25,416 bases of DNA, from positions 1 through 25,416 of IMG/VR virus record IMGVR_UViG_3300046001_005163, one strand, 5' to 3'. The notes beneath the pieces were generated by a model that made no database searches, was not told where the DNA came from, and saw only the letters and a list, made by a program, of their open reading frames with translations. This document shows, piece by piece, positions 1 to 6,918 of this stretch. Position 1 is the stretch's first letter. The number at the start of each line of letters is the position of its first letter. Position numbers and translations under genes: made by a program. Source of the DNA: a virus.

Positions 1-383
1 AGACTGCACACCATTTTCACAGCAGTGAAATCGACGGCTAACGCCAGCAGAAAAAGGCCTCCACCAAACAGCGGGCTGTAGACTGCGATGATCAAAGACA
101 GAATCAGCAGACCACATCCGCCATAGTTCATCCGCTTGCGCACCGCCTTGCCCGTGTGCGTTGTCTTTGGTGGTGCCATCATTGAACTCTGCCCCTGTTC
201 CTGCTCCACCTCTTCCAGCATCCAGCGTGCTTCGGTCCAATCCTCTTCACCATTCACGCAGACCTGAGCCTCCGCATTGATGGCGCCGGTCTTATACATC
301 GCCTTGAGCTGACCAAAAGTGAAAGGCCCCTCCGGTGTTGCACCCATTGTTCGGCTCAGCCAGTAAGTTTTGAGTGCGTTCAT
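1..383 (-). CDS. GYF_2-domain membrane protein, partial (3' end outside window)
   Basis: I read this frame directly: ATG at 383 and an open frame of 127 codons to the window edge. Residues 19-50 (GPFTFGQLKAMYKTG ... EDWTEA) fit the GYF_2/DUF4339 pattern, a small peptide-binding-type module often joined to membrane segments in bacteria. Residues 51-85 are acidic and then basic. Two hydrophobic segments follow at about 88-103 and 107-119. An alternative start is Met13 (347), just before the GYF-like part. The gene diverges from the integrase across a 294-bp gap. It could be host DNA just outside a prophage, or a phage gene if the window is a circular genome. Its function is unknown; the domain call is from pattern only. 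Confidence 0.7.
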   Translation of the reverse strand, partial: MNALKTYWLSRTMGATPEGPFTFGQLKAMYKTGAINAEAQVCVNGEEDWTEARWMLEEVEQEQGQSSMMAPPKTTHTGKAVRKRMNYGGCGLLILSLIIAVYSPLFGGGLFLLALAVDFTAVKMVCS

Positions 384-463
384 CCTCGCATCTTGCGCAT
401 TCACCGCTACCCTGCAAGCCCGAGCTTTCCCACTCCGCCACACCATTCACCGCGACCCACAAA

Positions 464-484
464 GCGGCAGTCATCCGGCAGTCA
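464..484 (+). repeat. Paired CGGCAGTCA repeat, copy 1 (possible integrase arm site)
   Basis: Two CGGCAGTCA units lie in tandem, 11 bp apart. The 21-bp block matches the block at 617-637 at 18 of 21 positions in the same orientation. Short direct repeats in pairs beside a tyrosine integrase gene are typical of arm-type binding sites; that role is inferred. Confidence 0.5.
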
Positions 485-523
485 ATCTCTCCAATGCCCA
501 CCAAACCGTGGCACTGATACCCA

Positions 524-546
524 TTCGATTCTCGTAGGGGTCGCCA
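524..546 (+). other. tRNA-3'-end-like segment (possible att core)
   Basis: TTCGATT at 524-530 has the form of a tRNA T-loop. It is followed by five bases (CTCGT), then AGGGGTC-G-CCA at 536-546, which has the size and order of a 3' acceptor strand, discriminator base and CCA. The preceding bases (ACCCA) do not pair with CTCGT and no 5' tRNA part lies upstream, so this is not a tRNA gene. Tyrosine-integrase phages commonly carry the 3' end of their target tRNA at the crossover site. The match is short and part of it also lies in the hairpin stem, so chance is possible. Confidence 0.3.
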
Positions 547-567
547 CTCTAACTGGGAGAGGCGACC
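539..567. other. Hairpin in the candidate attachment region
   Basis: GGTCGCC (539-545) pairs with GGCGACC (561-567), and CTC (547-549) with GAG (557-559), across an A/A mismatch and a 7-nt loop. No T-run follows on either strand, so it does not look like an intrinsic terminator. It lies about midway between the two paired CGGCAGT repeats. Confidence 0.55.
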
Positions 568-616
568 GGAAAAAGAGGCGCAGGAAGGCGCAAAACGACA
601 CAAAAAAGCCGGAAGG

Positions 617-637
617 GCGGCAGTCAGACGGCAGTCG
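617..637 (+). repeat. Paired CGGCAGTCA repeat, copy 2 (possible integrase arm site)
   Basis: This is the second block of two CGGCAGTC units 11 bp apart, on the same strand as copy 1 at 464-484 (18 of 21 identical) and 153 bp from it. It ends 40 bp before the chosen integrase start. It may also serve integrase autoregulation. Both readings are inferred. Confidence 0.5.
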
Positions 638-677
638 GAAATGGTTGCAGATGGCAGGAGGGTGCTACGGTGACAGC

Positions 678-1787
678 ATGATCGTCCGCTGCAGCACCAC
701 TAAAAAGGGCACCCCTGTGTGGGTGCTTGATCTGGGCGTGGTGGAGGGGAGACGGCAGCGACGGCAGTTTGCGACCCGTGAGGAGGCTGACCGGGCATTG
801 AAGGTGGCGAAGGGAATGAAGAAACGGATGGGCGAGAGCGGGCTCGGTGCCTCACCGGTGGAGCTGGCAGAATTCATGGCGCTGCGGGATCGCTGCGCGC
901 AGGCGGGGTGCACGTTGACGGAAGCGGTGAGCTATTACTTGAGCCACGGCGCACGCTTGCTGAAGCCGGTGCTGCTGGCGGAGTTGGTGGAGTCGTTTGT
1001 CTGGGCTAAGGCCGAGCAGGCGGTGGCAGCACGCACGCTGCAGACTTATCGGTCAGTGCTGCGCGGGTTGGCGAAGATGTATCCGCTGCGTCTGGCGCAC
1101 GAGCTGACGCGTGCTGAGATCGAATGCTGGCTGGGGTCTCAAGGCTGGGAGGCGCGGACCCGGAATGGGGCGCTGGGGCATGTGCGCACGCTGATGAGCT
1201 GGGGCCGTGATCAGGGCCACCTGGTGAATGATCCAGCAGCCGGGATTGCCAGCCGGACGGAGGCGGTGGAGGAGATCGGCACACTGACGGTGGCGCATGC
1301 TGAACGATTGCTGCGGGCCGCGCTGAAGCAGCCGCGCATGATGGGCTATGTGGTGCTGGGTTTGTTTGGCGGGCTGCGCCGGGCGGAGATCGAGCGGCTG
1401 AAGTGGGATGCAATCAATCTGGATGAGGGCACGGTGATCGTGGGCGCGAAGCTGAGCAAGACACGGACGCGGCGCGTGGTGGATCTCACCGAGAATGCAC
1501 GCGCCTGGCTGCGGGCGGCAGGTGATGAGATGCGTGGCAAATCTAAGCATGTGTCACCCGCGAACTTGAAAGACCTATGGCCGGAGTTCTGGCCGAAGGC
1601 TGGGCTGGCGGTCTGGCCTAACAATGCGCTGCGGCATACGTTTGCCAGCATGCACTACGCTCACCACCAGGATGAGTCGAAGCTGCAAGCCCAGATGGGC
1701 CATGAGTCGGCACGGATGCTGCATCAGCATTACCGGGCATTGAAGTCGAAGGCGGAAGCGGCGGCGTTCTGGGCGCTCAAGCCGTGA
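678..1787 (+). CDS. int: Tyrosine-recombinase phage integrase
   Basis: The product (369 aa) carries out site-specific recombination for integration and excision. Residues 1-45 are a basic N-terminal region of arm-binding type. Residues about 98-190 form a SAM-like core-binding domain (LLAELVESF ... LVNDPAAGI). The catalytic domain follows, with Arg234 in GGLRRAEI, Lys261 in SKTRTRR, Arg319 in NNALRHTFAS, His342 in MGHES and the nucleophile Tyr352 in HQHYRAL. The usual first His of the HxxR box is Asn316, which occurs in some active families. The start at 678 was chosen because residue 2 onward looks like protein, while the upstream open frame is low-complexity. AGGAGG at 656-661 lies 16 nt upstream, rather far; ATG 651 is an alternative. 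It is the only clear plus-strand gene and overlaps the endolysin 3' end by 11 bp. Confidence 0.93.
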   Translation: MIVRCSTTKKGTPVWVLDLGVVEGRRQRRQFATREEADRALKVAKGMKKRMGESGLGASPVELAEFMALRDRCAQAGCTLTEAVSYYLSHGARLLKPVLLAELVESFVWAKAEQAVAARTLQTYRSVLRGLAKMYPLRLAHELTRAEIECWLGSQGWEARTRNGALGHVRTLMSWGRDQGHLVNDPAAGIASRTEAVEEIGTLTVAHAERLLRAALKQPRMMGYVVLGLFGGLRRAEIERLKWDAINLDEGTVIVGAKLSKTRTRRVVDLTENARAWLRAAGDEMRGKSKHVSPANLKDLWPEFWPKAGLAVWPNNALRHTFASMHYAHHQDESKLQAQMGHESARMLHQHYRALKSKAEAAAFWALKP

Positions 1788-2520
1788 TACCGAGGAGCTT
1801 GAGAACGGCGGCGGGATTGACGAAGCCTTGGGTGCGGAGGTCACCGGGGCCGGAGATGGGGCGGAGGCGGGTGGTGATCCAGTCGCCATCGCGTTGGGAG
1901 CCGGATTGGCCGGATGAGGTGTTGGCCTCGATGGTGTCCATGGTCTCAGTGTGGGGCAGCTCGACGAGCCCGGCGTGGCCGTTGTCTGTGGTGCCATGGC
2001 GGGCGAGCCAGAGGGCTCCAGGGACTGGGACTGGTGAAAGCAGCGCAAACGCACGGAAGGCGCGGGCTGCGGTCATGCAGTGCGGGCTCATGGTGCCGTG
2101 CCACTTGGCGATCTGGGCGGGAGTGGCACCGTATTTGGCGAGGGCGGTGGCGATGATGAATTCAGCGAAGGCGGCGCAGTAAGCCCAGCCATCTTCCCAT
2201 GGACTCTGGCGCATGCCAGCGCGTAGCTCGGCGACGAGGGCGGTATCAAGCCCAGGCGTGGCGGGATTATCCCACGAGGCGTTTGGCTTGACCTCACGCA
2301 GGCCACAAAAGCGGCGACCTTCGGCGATGATGAGGATGGCCAGGCGGCGTTCAGCGGAGACCATAAGACCTGCCTGTGAGGCGGGCAGCGCGGCGGGAGT
2401 AGGTCCAGCCAGCGGGGGAAGGCGGCGATCGAGCGCGGCGAGGGTGATGGCACCAGGCTCGGCATCGGGCAGGACACCGAGGCGGGTCTGGACGAGGCGG
2501 GTGAAGGCGGTGGCGGTCAT
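1777..2520 (-). CDS. Endolysin, CHAP/NlpC-P60-like cysteine hydrolase
   Basis: The product (247 aa) probably cuts host peptidoglycan at lysis. Residues about 5-40 (TRLVQTRLGVLPDAEPGAITLAAL, in part) resemble a degenerate peptidoglycan-binding repeat. The catalytic part shows Cys115 in GWAYCAAF, His182 in DNGHAGLVE and the later EANTSSG/DGDW block (around 198-214), the order seen in CHAP-type phage hydrolases: Cys, then His in a short strand, then a GNTN-like polar turn. Here the usual Gly of that turn is Ala199. The start ATG 2520 overlaps the stop of the 34-aa gene (ATGA); the longer frame upstream is a shadow. It is the last gene of the late operon. The enzymatic class is inferred from pattern, and the cleaved bond cannot be told. 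Confidence 0.72.
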   Translation of the reverse strand: MTATAFTRLVQTRLGVLPDAEPGAITLAALDRRLPPLAGPTPAALPASQAGLMVSAERRLAILIIAEGRRFCGLREVKPNASWDNPATPGLDTALVAELRAGMRQSPWEDGWAYCAAFAEFIIATALAKYGATPAQIAKWHGTMSPHCMTAARAFRAFALLSPVPVPGALWLARHGTTDNGHAGLVELPHTETMDTIEANTSSGQSGSQRDGDWITTRLRPISGPGDLRTQGFVNPAAVLKLLGITA

Positions 2521-2621
2521 CGGGAGCAGGGAATGGAGAGGATGGCGAAGATAAAGACGGCGAGCACCAGTGAGCCGATGCCCATGGCATGGGTGAGTTG
2601 GTGCAGGTCGGCGAGGTGCAT
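2517..2621 (-). CDS. 34-aa one-TM microprotein in the lysis cassette
   Basis: This reading frame has ATG at 2621 and TGA at 2519-2517. Its start overlaps the stop of the 60-aa gene by one base (TGATG), and its stop overlaps the endolysin start (ATGA). The peptide is a short polar head of 12 residues (MHLADLHQLTHA), a hydrophobic span at about 13-31 (MGIGSLVLAVFIFAILSIP) and a CSR tail. Tight overlaps on both sides, filling the gap exactly, argue for real translation by coupling. Size, single TM and position suggest a holin, antiholin or lysis accessory peptide, but no family is recognised. Confidence 0.6.
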   Translation of the reverse strand: MHLADLHQLTHAMGIGSLVLAVFIFAILSIPCSR

Positions 2622-2803
2622 CAGGCGAAGATGGTAAGACGGCCTTTGGTGATCCAGCGGAGGGCGGCGTTGACCATGGCGAGCACCACAAGAGCCTCAC
2701 CAGGGTAGAGGGCTACGAGCTCACGGGCGGGCGGATACAGGGCAGCCGCTGCTGTGACGGTCTGGGCAGCGAGGGTCTTGGAGGTGAAGATGGACTTGGT
2801 CAT
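2621..2803 (-). CDS. Small phage protein (60 aa) of the lysis region
   Basis: The product is 60 aa with the pattern MTKSIFTSKTLAAQTVTAAA ... NAALRWITKGRLTIF. The moderately hydrophobic middle (ELVALYPGEALVVLAMVNAAL, in part) could lie on or in the membrane. I recall similar short proteins ending in RWITKG near lysis genes of other phages, but name no family. It is preceded by a 29-nt gap after the lipoprotein gene with no Shine-Dalgarno box, and is followed by the 34-aa gene with a one-base stop/start overlap. Function is unknown; a holin-linked role fits the position. Confidence 0.6.
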   Translation of the reverse strand: MTKSIFTSKTLAAQTVTAAAALYPPARELVALYPGEALVVLAMVNAALRWITKGRLTIFA

Positions 2804-2832
2804 GGGATGATTTAGGGTTGGCGGGTTATTGG

Positions 2833-3099
2833 TTAGGGATTGACGCCACGCAGCACTGCCTTGGCGCTGGTGTAGTCAGAGAGAGTGTCGAACTCGGTGC
2901 GTGTGGCTGTATTCGTGGCGCGCGCTGCGCTGTAATCGCCGAGCATGTGCATGAGCAGGGTGGCGGTCTGGCCGGGGGTGACGCCGGTGGCGAGTTGGTA
3001 GCGCTGGGCGGCTGGGCCGGTGCAGCTCACGGCACCGAGCATGAAGGCGATGATGGCCAGCAGGGCGGTGAGAGTCAGCAATCGATGGCGCGGGCGCAT
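2833..3099 (-). CDS. Small lipoprotein, possible outer-membrane spanin
   Basis: The product is 88 aa. A basic start (MRPRHR), a hydrophobic segment (residues 7-23) and Cys26 in LGAVSC give a lipobox-like signal peptide; Ala at -3 is less usual than Leu. The mature part is about 62 residues. A short lipoprotein next to holin- and endolysin-like genes recalls the Rz1-type outer-membrane spanin, although it is not nested in another gene and is not Pro-rich. The start codon lies exactly 13 nt after a TTGACA hexamer (3113-3118), which includes the stop codon of the upstream gene. The role in lysis is inferred. Confidence 0.6.
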   Translation of the reverse strand: MRPRHRLLTLTALLAIIAFMLGAVSCTGPAAQRYQLATGVTPGQTATLLMHMLGDYSAARATNTATRTEFDTLSDYTSAKAVLRGVNP

Positions 3100-3114
3100 G
3101 ATTGCCGAGGCATG

Positions 3115-3498
3115 TCAATGCGGCTTGAGCTTGTCATCGATCGCGGCCTTAACGAAAGAGCGGAAGTGTGTGAGCTGCTCTTCTCCGAGTTCAGCGATGC
3201 GCTCCAGGCGGGTTCCGGTCTGATCGAGCGCGGTGACCATGCGGTCCTCACGGCGGGCAGAGTCGGCCTTGTGGGTTTCCCACGTGGCGGTCATCTCGGC
3301 CTTGTGCTCTTTCTGCGCCTGGAGAAACAGCCGGCCGATGTAATACACAGCAAACAGCAGGATGCCTTTGAGTCCGATCTCATCCCAGCCTTTCAGATCC
3401 ATGGTGGCACTGGCATCTGCAAGCCAGGCGGACATGCCGATGATGGCGGCAATGGTGAGCTTGATCTCGGTGAGGTAGTCGCTGAGATGGGAGAGCAT
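3115..3498 (-). CDS. Two-TM holin-like membrane protein with coiled-coil tail
   Basis: The product is 127 aa. Two hydrophobic segments lie at about residues 12-30 (IKLTIAAIIGMSAWLADAS) and 42-58 (IGLKGILLFAVYYIGRLFL, in part). They are followed by a charged, heptad-like helix (QAQKEHKAEMTATW ... RLERIAELGEEQ) and a basic end. Two TM segments plus a charged cytoplasmic tail and the place before the lipoprotein and endolysin fit a class II holin or an inner-membrane spanin. No specific family is recognised. The gene starts 6 nt after the preceding stop. Confidence 0.6.
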   Translation of the reverse strand: MLSHLSDYLTEIKLTIAAIIGMSAWLADASATMDLKGWDEIGLKGILLFAVYYIGRLFLQAQKEHKAEMTATWETHKADSARREDRMVTALDQTGTRLERIAELGEEQLTHFRSFVKAAIDDKLKPH

Positions 3499-3504
3499 AA
3501 GTGA

Positions 3505-3954
3505 TTAACTCAGGATGGCGGTGGATCGTTCGGTGGTGAGGATGCCAGCAGAGGTGAGGGCGGCGAGCCCGGCGAGGATGCGCGCATCATCAGCGCGCAC
3601 GGTGGCGGTCCACATGGTCAGCTCTTTGTCGAGCATCTTGATGCGGATGTCGCTGCTGGTGATGATTCCGGCTTTTTCTTCGGTGGTGAACTCAGCCCAA
3701 AACTCAGCCTTCGATGGCCACGCTTTGACGGTAGGCGGCAGCGCTTCGACCTGCCACCCGTAATGCACAGTGCAGGCATCGGCGTCGATTGTCTCCGTGC
3801 CTGTGAGTCGCTGCGTTAGCGGGTCAAACTCTGGCGCATCGTCACGCGTCACGGTCATGGTTAGGTATTCGGTCGATAGGCCAGAAACGGCTTCGTCATC
3901 GCCGCGAGGATAGCGGCTGATTTCTTGCGTGGTCGGGTTGTAGAGCAGTTTCAT
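3505..3954 (-). CDS. Conserved-looking phage tail-region protein, unknown function
   Basis: The product (149 aa) starts MKLLYNPTTQEISRYPRGDD and has a C-terminal helical part (SKAEFWAEFTTEEKAGIITS ... GLAALTSAGILTTERSTAIL, in part). The C-terminal pattern, short helices with FTTEEKAGI, recalls small proteins placed after tail-fibre genes, sometimes called fibre-associated or assembly proteins. ATG overlaps the stop of the LamG gene by one base (TAATG), so translation is likely coupled. I cannot name a domain. Confidence 0.6.
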   Translation of the reverse strand: MKLLYNPTTQEISRYPRGDDEAVSGLSTEYLTMTVTRDDAPEFDPLTQRLTGTETIDADACTVHYGWQVEALPPTVKAWPSKAEFWAEFTTEEKAGIITSSDIRIKMLDKELTMWTATVRADDARILAGLAALTSAGILTTERSTAILS

Positions 3955-4712
3955 TATGAGTCTGGAAGTGCGCCAGTTGGAGCAGTGAAATCTGTGGTGT
4001 ATAGAGCCACACCTTTTTTGATGCGGACATCATCAAGCCTGCCATCGAGCGGGTGGACATGGCTGCCTGAATAAGGCAGACAACCCAATTCAAGTGGCAC
4101 ACTTGAGCCGGTGATGTTGCTGCTATCCGTCGCCGTTGATCCTGACTGTGTTCCGTCCACAAATAGACGCAGACTTGTGCCGCTGCGACATGCGGCGATG
4201 TGATACCATACGCCGGTGGTCGGTGTCCATGATCCGCCGGTTGCAATCGTAGAGCCACCATTCAAGAAATACAGTGCCCCAAGATACCAACGGAACGTGA
4301 ATCCGTTGCCGTCATACTGGCTGACGAATGTGCCTGGGTCGCTGGTGTTGTTGGTCGATTTATACCAGAACTCGACGGTGAAATCACCGGTTCCGAAATC
4401 CCAATTCGCGGAATCTGGAGCTTGTACATAATCACCGTTGCCATCGAATAGTAGCGAGGCCGAGCCAAACTTAGGCGAGGTCGTGGAGAGTTGCGCGTTG
4501 CCGTAAAAGGTGATGGCGTTGCCGACTGAACTGGAGTCGGTGGCGCTGGTCGCGCCATTGGTGCCATCGGCGTGGAGTAGCAGTTTGACGCTGGAAAATG
4601 ATGGGTCGCCGCCACCCGCTACCGTGAAACGAAACGGGTTGATGATGAAGCCCAACGCCGGACAAGCCGCAGCAAGCCAGATGATAGCGATGATGTGTGA
4701 GAGTGTTTTCAT
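3954..4712 (-). CDS. Secreted-type LamG/concanavalin-like lectin-fold protein
   Basis: The product is 252 aa. Residues 1-21 (MKTLSHIIAIIWLAAACPALG) form a Sec signal peptide. Residues about 40-245 match the laminin-G-like (LamG_3) jelly-roll pattern: an N-terminal LLLHADGTNGATSATDSS strand, AQLSTTSPKFGSASLLFDG, WDFGTGDFTVEFWYKS, VWYHIAACRSGTSLRLFVDG and a final LDDVRIKKGVALYTTDFTAP block. Such domains bind carbohydrate or protein and occur in tail appendages. Its ATG overlaps the fibre stop (ATGA). Likely a receptor-binding accessory of the tail tip, or an exported protein. A cleavable signal peptide on a phage tail-region gene is unusual. Confidence 0.75.
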   Translation of the reverse strand: MKTLSHIIAIIWLAAACPALGFIINPFRFTVAGGGDPSFSSVKLLLHADGTNGATSATDSSSVGNAITFYGNAQLSTTSPKFGSASLLFDGNGDYVQAPDSANWDFGTGDFTVEFWYKSTNNTSDPGTFVSQYDGNGFTFRWYLGALYFLNGGSTIATGGSWTPTTGVWYHIAACRSGTSLRLFVDGTQSGSTATDSSNITGSSVPLELGCLPYSGSHVHPLDGRLDDVRIKKGVALYTTDFTAPTGALPDS

Positions 4713-6877
4713 CGGGTGCCAATGATCCAGACCTTGACGCCTTCGCCGGTGTTGTCCGTCGTCGTTCCAACCTGGTCGATGAATAGCTCGATCAGTGCGT
4801 CGTCTGCGAGCGCGGTGTCAGTGAGTGTGTGCGCGGTGGCGGCGGTGGTGCTGGTTGTTTCACTCGCGTCCACGCTGAGTTTGTTAGTCGTCATCACCGT
4901 GGTGCCAGATTCGTGCAGGTCCACGATGACGATGGCTCCCGTCGAGGCTTTGGTCAGGCTGCATCGAAGGCTGGTGATCGTCATGGCAAACGGCATGCGG
5001 AAGGTCACCTTTGGCACTGTGCTGCTGGCGGTGTTGTCGCTGGTTTCATCACTGAGGGCGATGCCAATCTCAACCTTGATGGCGCTAACCAAGCGTGTGT
5101 CACTGCCCTGCACCGCAACACTAGCGGCAGTCTCGCCATCCGTGGCAAGCTCGACGCTGCCGCGTGCGGAGGTCGTAGCCGCCGCGACGGTGGTGCCGGT
5201 TAGTGATCCATCGGCGAGGTCGGTGAGGTCAGCATCGAGCGGCTGGTAACTGCTGGCGGCGGTGGCGCTGAGTAGATAGTCGGTGATGCTGGCGCTCTGG
5301 GTGGCGAGGGTGCCAAGTCCTAGCGTGGTGCGCTGAGCGGTGGCATCGGCGTCATCGAGCAGGGCGCGGCCTGCGGTGGTGGTAACCAGGGCGGCGATGC
5401 TGGTGAGGTCGGAGTCGAGCGGTTGGTAGGTGCTCGCAGCGGTGGCGGTGAGCAGGTAGTCAGTGATGGTGGCGCTCTGCGTGGCGAGGGTGCCGAGGCC
5501 GAGCGTGGTGCGCTGGGCGGCGGCATCAGCGTCATCGAGCAAGGCGCGGCCTGCGCTCGTGGTGGTCAGTGCAGCGATGCTGGTGAGATCGGAGTCGAGC
5601 GGCTGGTAGCTGCTGGCTGCACTGGCGGTGGTCAGGTAGTCAGTGATGGTGGCGCTCTGGGTGGCGAGGGTTCCTAGGCCGGTGATCTGGCCGGAGGTGA
5701 TGCCGGTGAGAGATGCACCGCTGCCAGTGGTCGTGAGGATCACACCGGTGCCGGACTCATCTGACAAGACACCCGTGAACTGGGCTGAGGTGGTGGCAGC
5801 GAATTGCGCGAGCGTGCCGCTGGTGAGCGCGTCACCACCACCGCTGATGGTCTGCCAGGTGTTGTCGCCGCGCAGGTATTTCGTGGTGATGGAGGATCCA
5901 CTGCCGAGGCGGGCGGCGGCGACGGTGCCGCTGGTGATGTTGCCCGCGTTAATGGCGCTGGCATCGGTCAGGATGACGCCAGAGGATAATGGCCAGAGCA
6001 CAACGATGGCGTCATTGAACGCCTCTTGTGTGTAAACATCGACCGTGCCGCCTAGCTCGCTGGTCCAGCGCAGCTTTCCGCCGCCAAACACTGATCCCAA
6101 CCAGACTGGCAGGGAGTTGACCGATGTGCCGTGATCGCGAGTGGCGGCAGTGCCGAGGCCGAGCGTGGTGCGCTGCGCGGCGGCGTCAGCGTCATCGAGC
6201 AAAGCGCGGCCAGCCGTGGTGGTGGTCAAGGCAGCGATGCTAGTGAGGTCGGAGTCGAGCGGCTGGTAGGTGCTGGCGGCGGAGGCGGTGGTCAGGTAGT
6301 CACTGATGGTGGCGCTCTGGGTGGCGAGGGTGCCGAGACCGAGCGTGGTGCGCTGAGCTGCTGCATCGGCGTCATCGAGCAAGGCGCGGCCTGCGGAGGT
6401 GGTGACCAGGGCGGCGATGCTGGTGAGGTCGGAGTCGAGCGGTTGGTAGCTGCTGGCTGCAGACGCGGTGGTGAGGTAGTCGGTGATGGTGGCGCTCTGC
6501 GTGGCGAGGGTGCCGAGTCCGGTGATCTGGCCAGCCGTGATACCGGTGAGAGATGCACCACTGCCTGTGGTGGTGAGGATCAAGCCGGTGCCAGACTCAT
6601 CACTGAGCACACCGCGAAGCTGCGCACTACTGGTAGCTGCAAACTGGCTGAGGGGGTCGCCGATCAGCGCATCGCCCGTGCCACTGCCAGAGCCACCGAC
6701 GGTGATCATGGCGGGCACTCCGGCGGTGAAGCCGATGGCCTTGCCATTTTCCGGCGTGATGCCGTAAGAGGTGAAGCCAGATGACGTGCGCTTGCGCAGC
6801 TCGAACTGGCCGACGGTTTGGGCAGAAAGGATGAAGGCTGAAAGATGAAGGATGAAGGCGGCGAGGAGAAGGCGCAT
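4709..6877 (-). CDS. Large repeat-rich tail fibre with N-terminal signal peptide
   Basis: The product is 722 aa. A hydrophobic N-terminus with a likely cleavage site after Ala19 (ILSA-Q) looks like a Sec signal. The shaft contains five copies of a 60-residue unit with the core LATQSATITDYLTTASAASS, YQPLDSDLTSIAAL and GRALLDDADAAAQRTTLGLG. At DNA level the period is 180 bp, and a larger block recurs at 840 bp. A beta-rich C-terminal domain of about 120 residues (IALSDETSDN ... VKVWIIGTR) is probably the receptor-contact or folding domain. The repeats are of phage-fibre type (trimeric beta shaft). Upstream are the three paralogous tail proteins; downstream and overlapping is the LamG gene. The signal peptide is encoded by a copy of the 35-bp repeat found upstream. 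Confidence 0.78.
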   Translation of the reverse strand: MRLLLAAFILHLSAFILSAQTVGQFELRKRTSSGFTSYGITPENGKAIGFTAGVPAMITVGGSGSGTGDALIGDPLSQFAATSSAQLRGVLSDESGTGLILTTTGSGASLTGITAGQITGLGTLATQSATITDYLTTASAASSYQPLDSDLTSIAALVTTSAGRALLDDADAAAQRTTLGLGTLATQSATISDYLTTASAASTYQPLDSDLTSIAALTTTTAGRALLDDADAAAQRTTLGLGTAATRDHGTSVNSLPVWLGSVFGGGKLRWTSELGGTVDVYTQEAFNDAIVVLWPLSSGVILTDASAINAGNITSGTVAAARLGSGSSITTKYLRGDNTWQTISGGGDALTSGTLAQFAATTSAQFTGVLSDESGTGVILTTTGSGASLTGITSGQITGLGTLATQSATITDYLTTASAASSYQPLDSDLTSIAALTTTSAGRALLDDADAAAQRTTLGLGTLATQSATITDYLLTATAASTYQPLDSDLTSIAALVTTTAGRALLDDADATAQRTTLGLGTLATQSASITDYLLSATAASSYQPLDADLTDLADGSLTGTTVAAATTSARGSVELATDGETAASVAVQGSDTRLVSAIKVEIGIALSDETSDNTASSTVPKVTFRMPFAMTITSLRCSLTKASTGAIVIVDLHESGTTVMTTNKLSVDASETTSTTAATAHTLTDTALADDALIELFIDQVGTTTDNTGEGVKVWIIGTR
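5226..6530 (-). repeat. 180-bp coding repeats in the fibre gene, with an 840-bp duplication
   Basis: The segment reading GGCGCTCTG(G/C)GTGGCGAGGG on the plus strand recurs at about 5290, 5470, 5650, 6310 and 6490, exactly 180 bp apart inside each group. The group around 5641-5815 and the group around 6481-6655 are the same sequence shifted by 840 bp, including the LSDESGTG and GASLTGIT blocks. The copies stay in frame (60 aa and 280 aa). High nucleotide identity suggests recent duplication, gene conversion, or both. Confidence 0.8.
6825..6859 (-). repeat. TTCATCCTT-type repeat, copy inside the fibre signal peptide
   Basis: This 35-bp copy matches the one at 6882-6916 at 33 of 35 positions. 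On the coding strand it encodes residues 7-18 of the fibre (AFILHLSAFILS), which is most of the hydrophobic signal-peptide core. Confidence 0.8.
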
Positions 6878-6881
6878 GGCG

Positions 6882-6916
6882 GAAAGGATGAAGCCTGAAG
6901 GATGAAGGATGAAGGC
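6882..6916 (-). repeat. TTCATCCTT-type repeat, intergenic copy
   Basis: This 35-bp copy fills most of the gap between the 186-aa gene and the fibre start at 6877. It is built of TTCATCCTT/TTCAGCC units. From memory, such units occur between genes in Planctomycetes and Verrucomicrobia, which is weak support for the host guess. Confidence 0.75.
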
Positions 6917-6918
6917 GG

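Larger units (their letters stand above)
384..677. other. Non-coding divergent region between GYF gene and integrase; candidate attachment region
   Basis: These 294 bp separate two divergent genes. An open frame continuous with the integrase crosses the region, but its translation is Pro/Ser/Arg-rich and does not look like protein. The stretch holds two paired CGGCAGT repeats (464-484 and 617-637), a hairpin (539-567) and a tRNA-3'-end-like segment (524-546). No convincing -35/-10 pair was found by eye. The layout, repeats on both sides of a central element next to an integrase, is what an attP-like site would show. Confidence 0.4.

Noticed and set aside
349-355. GTTCGGC box in the GYF gene as another attC end
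   Set aside because: A single 7-mer inside coding sequence with no partner box nearby.
539-567. Hairpin as intrinsic terminator
   Set aside because: No T-run follows the stem on either strand.
393-677. Upstream extension of the integrase frame to ATG 393
   Set aside because: The extra 95 residues are low-complexity Pro/Ser/Arg and run through the repeats and hairpin of the candidate attachment region.
2818-3504. Long plus-strand open frame (228 aa) opposite the lysis genes
   Set aside because: Gly/Cys/His-rich translation without motifs, antisense to genes with clear lipobox, TM and overlap signals; a typical shadow of high-G+C minus-strand genes.
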